Positions 15,475-18,125 of a DNA stretch of 18,125 bases are shown here, in pieces. The stretch is taken from positions 26,377 through 44,501 of the forward strand of contig DJRZ01000024.1 of assembly GCA_002440235.1 (NCBI GenBank), given 5' to 3'. Source of the DNA: Alphaproteobacteria bacterium UBA6347 (GTDB lineage: Bacteria > Pseudomonadota > Alphaproteobacteria > CAAGCB01 > CAG-977). Every line of letters begins with the position of its first letter. Position 1 is the stretch's first letter. Below the pieces are notes generated by a model. That model worked only from the letters and a program-made list of their open reading frames with translations. It was not told the DNA's origin and ran no database searches. The position numbers and the translations under genes are program-made.

Positions 15475-15875
15475 AATGCCTCCTCTTTTTTGAAATCGTT
15501 GTAATCCCTGATATAGTCGTTTTCGTTGTAGTAATCGTCCGCCAGCACGGTCAGGACGCAGTCGGAGGAAAAGTCGTGCATTTCCCGCCAGACCAGCCCT
15601 TCAATCAGCAGTCCTTCGTCGGGGCGGTTCAGCAGATGCGTTTCCGCTTTGCCGCCGTGTTCCGTTTTGACCGTCACGCTGCCGGACATCGCCACCAAAA
15701 CCTGCTTTAATTTCTGGTGCGCGTGGAAACCGCGGGGAACGCCGGCTTTCGTGCCGAAAATGTAGTACACGCGCTTGACATCAAACGGCAGGTTGTGACC
15801 GTTTTCCAGCGCGATCAGCGATCCGCGGTCGTCGCCGTGAACCTGAAAACGTATTAGCAACACGTTCGCCGTCAT
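15471..15875 (-). CDS. dTDP-4-keto-6-deoxyglucose 3,4-ketoisomerase (FdtA/QdtA family)
   Basis: This 134-residue cupin of the FdtA/WxcM-like family converts dTDP-4-keto-6-deoxyglucose to the 3-keto isomer. The catalytic stretch RGFHAHQKLKQVLVAMSGSV and the C-terminal FSSDCVLTVLADDYYNENDY match the family closely. ATG 15875 is preferred over an upstream in-frame start at 15953. It overlaps the glycosyltransferase stop as ATGA and has AGGGGGAAG just upstream, and its length equals the usual single-domain enzyme. FdtA (galacto product) and QdtA (gluco product) cannot be told apart by eye. It works with the aminotransferase two genes upstream. The rmlA and rmlB genes that supply its substrate are not in the window. 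Confidence 0.9.
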   Translation of the reverse strand: MTANVLLIRFQVHGDDRGSLIALENGHNLPFDVKRVYYIFGTKAGVPRGFHAHQKLKQVLVAMSGSVTVKTEHGGKAETHLLNRPDEGLLIEGLVWREMHDFSSDCVLTVLADDYYNENDYIRDYNDFKKEEAL

Positions 15876-16765
15876 TTCTTCCCCCTTAAAAAATCGCGCA
15901 GTTTCTTCCATTTCGCACGCCAGCCGAACCGTTTGCTCCACATTTTCCGCCACAATTTTTCATAACCGTGCGTAAAGCAGTATTCCTTTTCGTGTTCGTA
16001 CAGCCGGCGGTAGATTCGCGGCAGTTTGGCTTTGTAGGCGGCGCAGGAAACGGTGTTCTTTTCATGCCAGCGGTAGGAATACAGAATTTCGGGTATGTAT
16101 TTGAATTTGCCCTGTTTCGCCAACTGCAGGTTCATATACCAGTCTTCCAGCGAAATATCCGGATTGTACTTGCCCGCCGTTATCAATGCTTGGCGGGGAA
16201 CCAAAAAACCGTTCGGAACGTAGTTGCTTCTCAACAGGCTTTCGTAACCGCCGAAATCGGGGTGTCTGTTGTCCGGTTCGTTCAAGTGCATATCTTCGCC
16301 GACCGTTTTGTAAAGGGCTTCGCTTTCACTGACGACTTTGCGGTTTTCGCCCCAATAGACGCGCTTAGAATCGGCATTGACGATTTCGTTATCGCCGACG
16401 GCGAGAACGTAATCCGGATTTTCGGACAGAAAATCATGCAGAACTTCAATCGCCCTCGGTTTCAGCACGTCGTCCGACGCCGTCCAGTACAGATACTTTC
16501 CTTTCGCGATGTCGATCATTCTGTTCTGATTGACGCACGTGCCTTTGTTTTCCTGCGTTTCGAACACGACGCGCGCGAAACGTTTTTCGCATTCGGGCTT
16601 CAATTCCAGCATTTTGGCGAAAGTACCGTCCGCCGAACCGTCGTCGATAACCAGCAATTCGATGTTTCGATACGTCTGCGCCATAACCGAACGGATCGTT
16701 TCTTCGACGTATCGTTCGTGATTGTAGGCGGAAAAAGCGACGGAAACCAGATCATCTGTATTCAT
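15872..16765 (-). CDS. GT2-family glycosyltransferase
   Basis: This 297-residue GT-A glycosyltransferase of family 2 begins with [21 protein letters not shown]. It carries [11 protein letters not shown], the metal-binding TASDD near residue 95 and [14 protein letters not shown] as the acceptor-side ED motif. It uses an NDP-sugar donor at the cytoplasmic face. The C-terminus is rich in Lys, Arg and Trp ([21 protein letters not shown]) and probably contacts the membrane. ATG 16765, with GAGG seven to eight bases upstream, is preferred over TTG 16771. It overlaps the aminotransferase gene end by 14 bases. Confidence 0.88.
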   Translation of the reverse strand: MNTDDLVSVAFSAYNHERYVEETIRSVMAQTYRNIELLVIDDGSADGTFAKMLELKPECEKRFARVVFETQENKGTCVNQNRMIDIAKGKYLYWTASDDVLKPRAIEVLHDFLSENPDYVLAVGDNEIVNADSKRVYWGENRKVVSESEALYKTVGEDMHLNEPDNRHPDFGGYESLLRSNYVPNGFLVPRQALITAGKYNPDISLEDWYMNLQLAKQGKFKYIPEILYSYRWHEKNTVSCAAYKAKLPRIYRRLYEHEKEYCFTHGYEKLWRKMWSKRFGWRAKWKKLRDFLRGKK

Positions 16766-17840
16766 TGACAATCCTCGCGACTTCGCGGACTTCGGCGTCG
16801 GTCAGGACGGGCGACATCGGCAGAGACAGGACGGTTCTGTGGATTTCCTCGCTGATCGGATAGGAACGGTCGGACCATTCCTTGTACGCGTCCTGCTTGT
16901 GGGGGGGGGTGGGATAGTGAATGATCGTCTGCACGCCGTTGTCGGTCAGGTATTGCTGGAAACGGTCGCGTTCGGGGGTGCGCACGGCGAAAATGTGCCA
17001 CACCGCCGCGTCTTCGTCATACGTTTGCGGCAGGGTGATCAGCGGATTGACGATGTGTTCGCGGTAGTATTTCGCGATTTCGCGGCGGCGCGCGTTGTCC
17101 GCGTCCAAATGCGGCAGCTTCGCGTCCAGCACCGCCGCCTGTAGTTCGTCCAAACGGCTGTTCGTGCCTTTGTAAATGTGGTGGTATTTGCGATCCGAAC
17201 CGTAGTTCGCGATGGCTTTGACCTTTTTATACAACTCTTCGTCGTTGGTCGTGACCATGCCGCCGTCGCCCATGCAGCCCAAGTTCTTTCCGGGATAGAA
17301 CGAAAACGCCCCCGCGTCCGACAGGCTGCCGACGCGTTTGCCCCGATACTTCGCGCCATGCGCCTGCGCGCAGTCCTCGAACACTTTCAGCCCGTGCTTT
17401 GCGGCGATGTCCCACACCTTTCGCATTTGCACCGCCTGCCCGTACAGATGCACGACCATGATCGCTTTGGTGCGCGGCGTGACGGCGGCTTCGATCTTGT
17501 CGGGGTCGATGTTGTAGGTGGCGATGTCCGGTTCGACCAAAACGGGCGTGCAGCCGTTTTCCGATATCGCCAAAATCGTCGCGATGTAGGTGTTCGACGG
17601 CACGATGATTTCGTCGCCCGCGCCGAAACCGCTCGCCTTGATGATCAGGTTCAGCGCGTCCAGACCGTTCGCCACCCCGACGGCGTATTTCGCGCCGCAG
17701 TATTCGGCGAAATGTTTGGCGAACGCTTCGTTCCATTCGCCCTGCAAATACCAGCCCTTGTCCAAAATCGTTTTGAACCGTTCGTCGATTTCCGAACGGA
17801 AACGGTTGTTCACTTTGGCTAAATCAAGAAACGGAATCAT
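16752..17840 (-). CDS. DegT/DnrJ/EryC1 sugar aminotransferase (FdtB/QdtB-like)
   Basis: This 362-residue PLP-dependent sugar aminotransferase probably aminates carbon 3 of the dTDP-3-keto-6-deoxyhexose made by the FdtA-like isomerase. The Schiff-base Lys185 is in [16 protein letters not shown]. The PLP-contacting acid is Asp156 in FEDCAQAHG, and [14 protein letters not shown] and [11 protein letters not shown] are typical of the family. A near-perfect ribosome binding site AAAGGAGG (17848-17855) lies seven bases before the ATG. The codons for PTPPH contain nine consecutive C (G run at 16901-16909 on the given strand), a possible slippage site. Slippage there would remove about the last 60 residues. 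Confidence 0.92.
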   Translation of the reverse strand: MIPFLDLAKVNNRFRSEIDERFKTILDKGWYLQGEWNEAFAKHFAEYCGAKYAVGVANGLDALNLIIKASGFGAGDEIIVPSNTYIATILAISENGCTPVLVEPDIATYNIDPDKIEAAVTPRTKAIMVVHLYGQAVQMRKVWDIAAKHGLKVFEDCAQAHGAKYRGKRVGSLSDAGAFSFYPGKNLGCMGDGGMVTTNDEELYKKVKAIANYGSDRKYHHIYKGTNSRLDELQAAVLDAKLPHLDADNARRREIAKYYREHIVNPLITLPQTYDEDAAVWHIFAVRTPERDRFQQYLTDNGVQTIIHYPTPPHKQDAYKEWSDRSYPISEEIHRTVLSLPMSPVLTDAEVREVARIVNEYR

Positions 17841-17865
17841 TAAAAAACCTCCTTTGACGCTGTCG

Positions 17866-18125
17866 TCATGCGACGTTTTCCTTTTTTGTTTTGAACTGCA
17901 TTTGATACAGGGCAGCGTATTCGCCGTTTCGGGCGATCAGTTCGTCGTGCGAACCCTGTTCGACGATGCGTCCTTCGTTAATCACAAAAATCCTGTCCGC
18001 GTTTTTGACGGTCGAAAGCCTGTGCGCGATGACCAGAACCGTGCGGTTTTTCATCAGGTTGTCGATGGCTTGCTGGACGACGGCTTCGGATTTGTTGTCC
18101 AGAGCGGACGTCGCTTCGTCCAAAA
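17866..18125 (-). CDS. MsbA-like ABC exporter, C-terminal fragment
   Basis: Only the last 86 or so codons lie in the window; the gene enters from the right edge. The visible part is the end of an ABC exporter nucleotide-binding domain: the tail of the Walker B and D-loop (LDEATSALD region), the switch histidine in [17 protein letters not shown] and the usual [15 protein letters not shown] end. Full-length MsbA/lipid A-type exporters are about 580-600 residues with six membrane helices. It precedes the aminotransferase by 25 bases on the same strand, so it is probably in the operon and may flip a lipid-linked glycan or lipid A. The substrate is uncertain from this fragment. Confidence 0.88.
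   Translation of the reverse strand, partial: LDEATSALDNKSEAVVQQAIDNLMKNRTVLVIAHRLSTVKNADRIFVINEGRIVEQGSHDELIARNGEYAALYQMQFKTKKENVA

Noticed and set aside
1..18125. Searched for tRNA, rRNA, CRISPR arrays, insertion sequences and attachment sites
   Set aside because: No cloverleaf, regularly spaced repeats, transposase motif or paired direct repeats flanking the phage module were seen by eye.

Overview
The window looks like a chromosomal segment of a Gram-negative bacterium, most likely a host-associated proteobacterium. A gut alphaproteobacterium is my guess, but no rRNA or other taxonomic marker is present to prove it. The evidence is a periplasmic-type anhydro-amidase, a ProX/YbaK deacylase, an MsbA-like exporter and a large surface-polysaccharide operon. 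Coding density is very high and no gap exceeds 300 bases. Base composition is uneven: 17641-17700 is about 65% G+C, while 9301-9360 is about 37%.

Region 1 (1-2366, minus strand) is a compact run of three genes: an AmpD/AmiD-type N-acetylmuramoyl-L-alanine amidase and two tandem Cof-type HAD phosphatases. Region 2 (2445-2963, plus strand) is a divergently transcribed Ala-tRNA(Pro) deacylase (YbaK/ProX family).

Region 3 (2960-5767, plus strand) is a tiny phage-derived module: an apparently intact large terminase, a short podovirus-type tail fibre and a tail-fibre assembly chaperone. No portal, capsid, integrase or lysis gene is present. The terminase and the fibre gene are each preceded by the same unusual arrangement: a sigma70-like promoter, a very short leader, a strong terminator-like hairpin with a T-tract, and then a ribosome binding site only a few bases further on. 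This is the most unusual feature of the window, because both genes must be read through their own terminator.

Region 4 (18125-5766, minus strand) is one long, translationally coupled polysaccharide operon entering from beyond the right edge. In transcription order it encodes: the C-terminus of an MsbA-like ABC exporter; a DegT-family sugar aminotransferase; a GT2 glycosyltransferase; an FdtA/QdtA-type dTDP-ketosugar isomerase; an ATP-grasp ligase; an NAD-dependent epimerase; a transketolase split into two subunits; a HAD phosphatase; two paralogous CgeB-like glycosyltransferases; a CDP-glycerol glycerophosphotransferase-like protein; a TagD-type cytidylyltransferase; and an exported glycerophosphodiesterase-family protein that carries a one-base frameshift. 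Together they suggest a surface glycan containing a dTDP-derived 3-amino-3,6-dideoxyhexose and a glycerol-phosphate-type decoration. They may also make an unusual sugar through the split transketolase, epimerase and phosphatase set. A run of nine C in the aminotransferase gene is a candidate phase-variation site.
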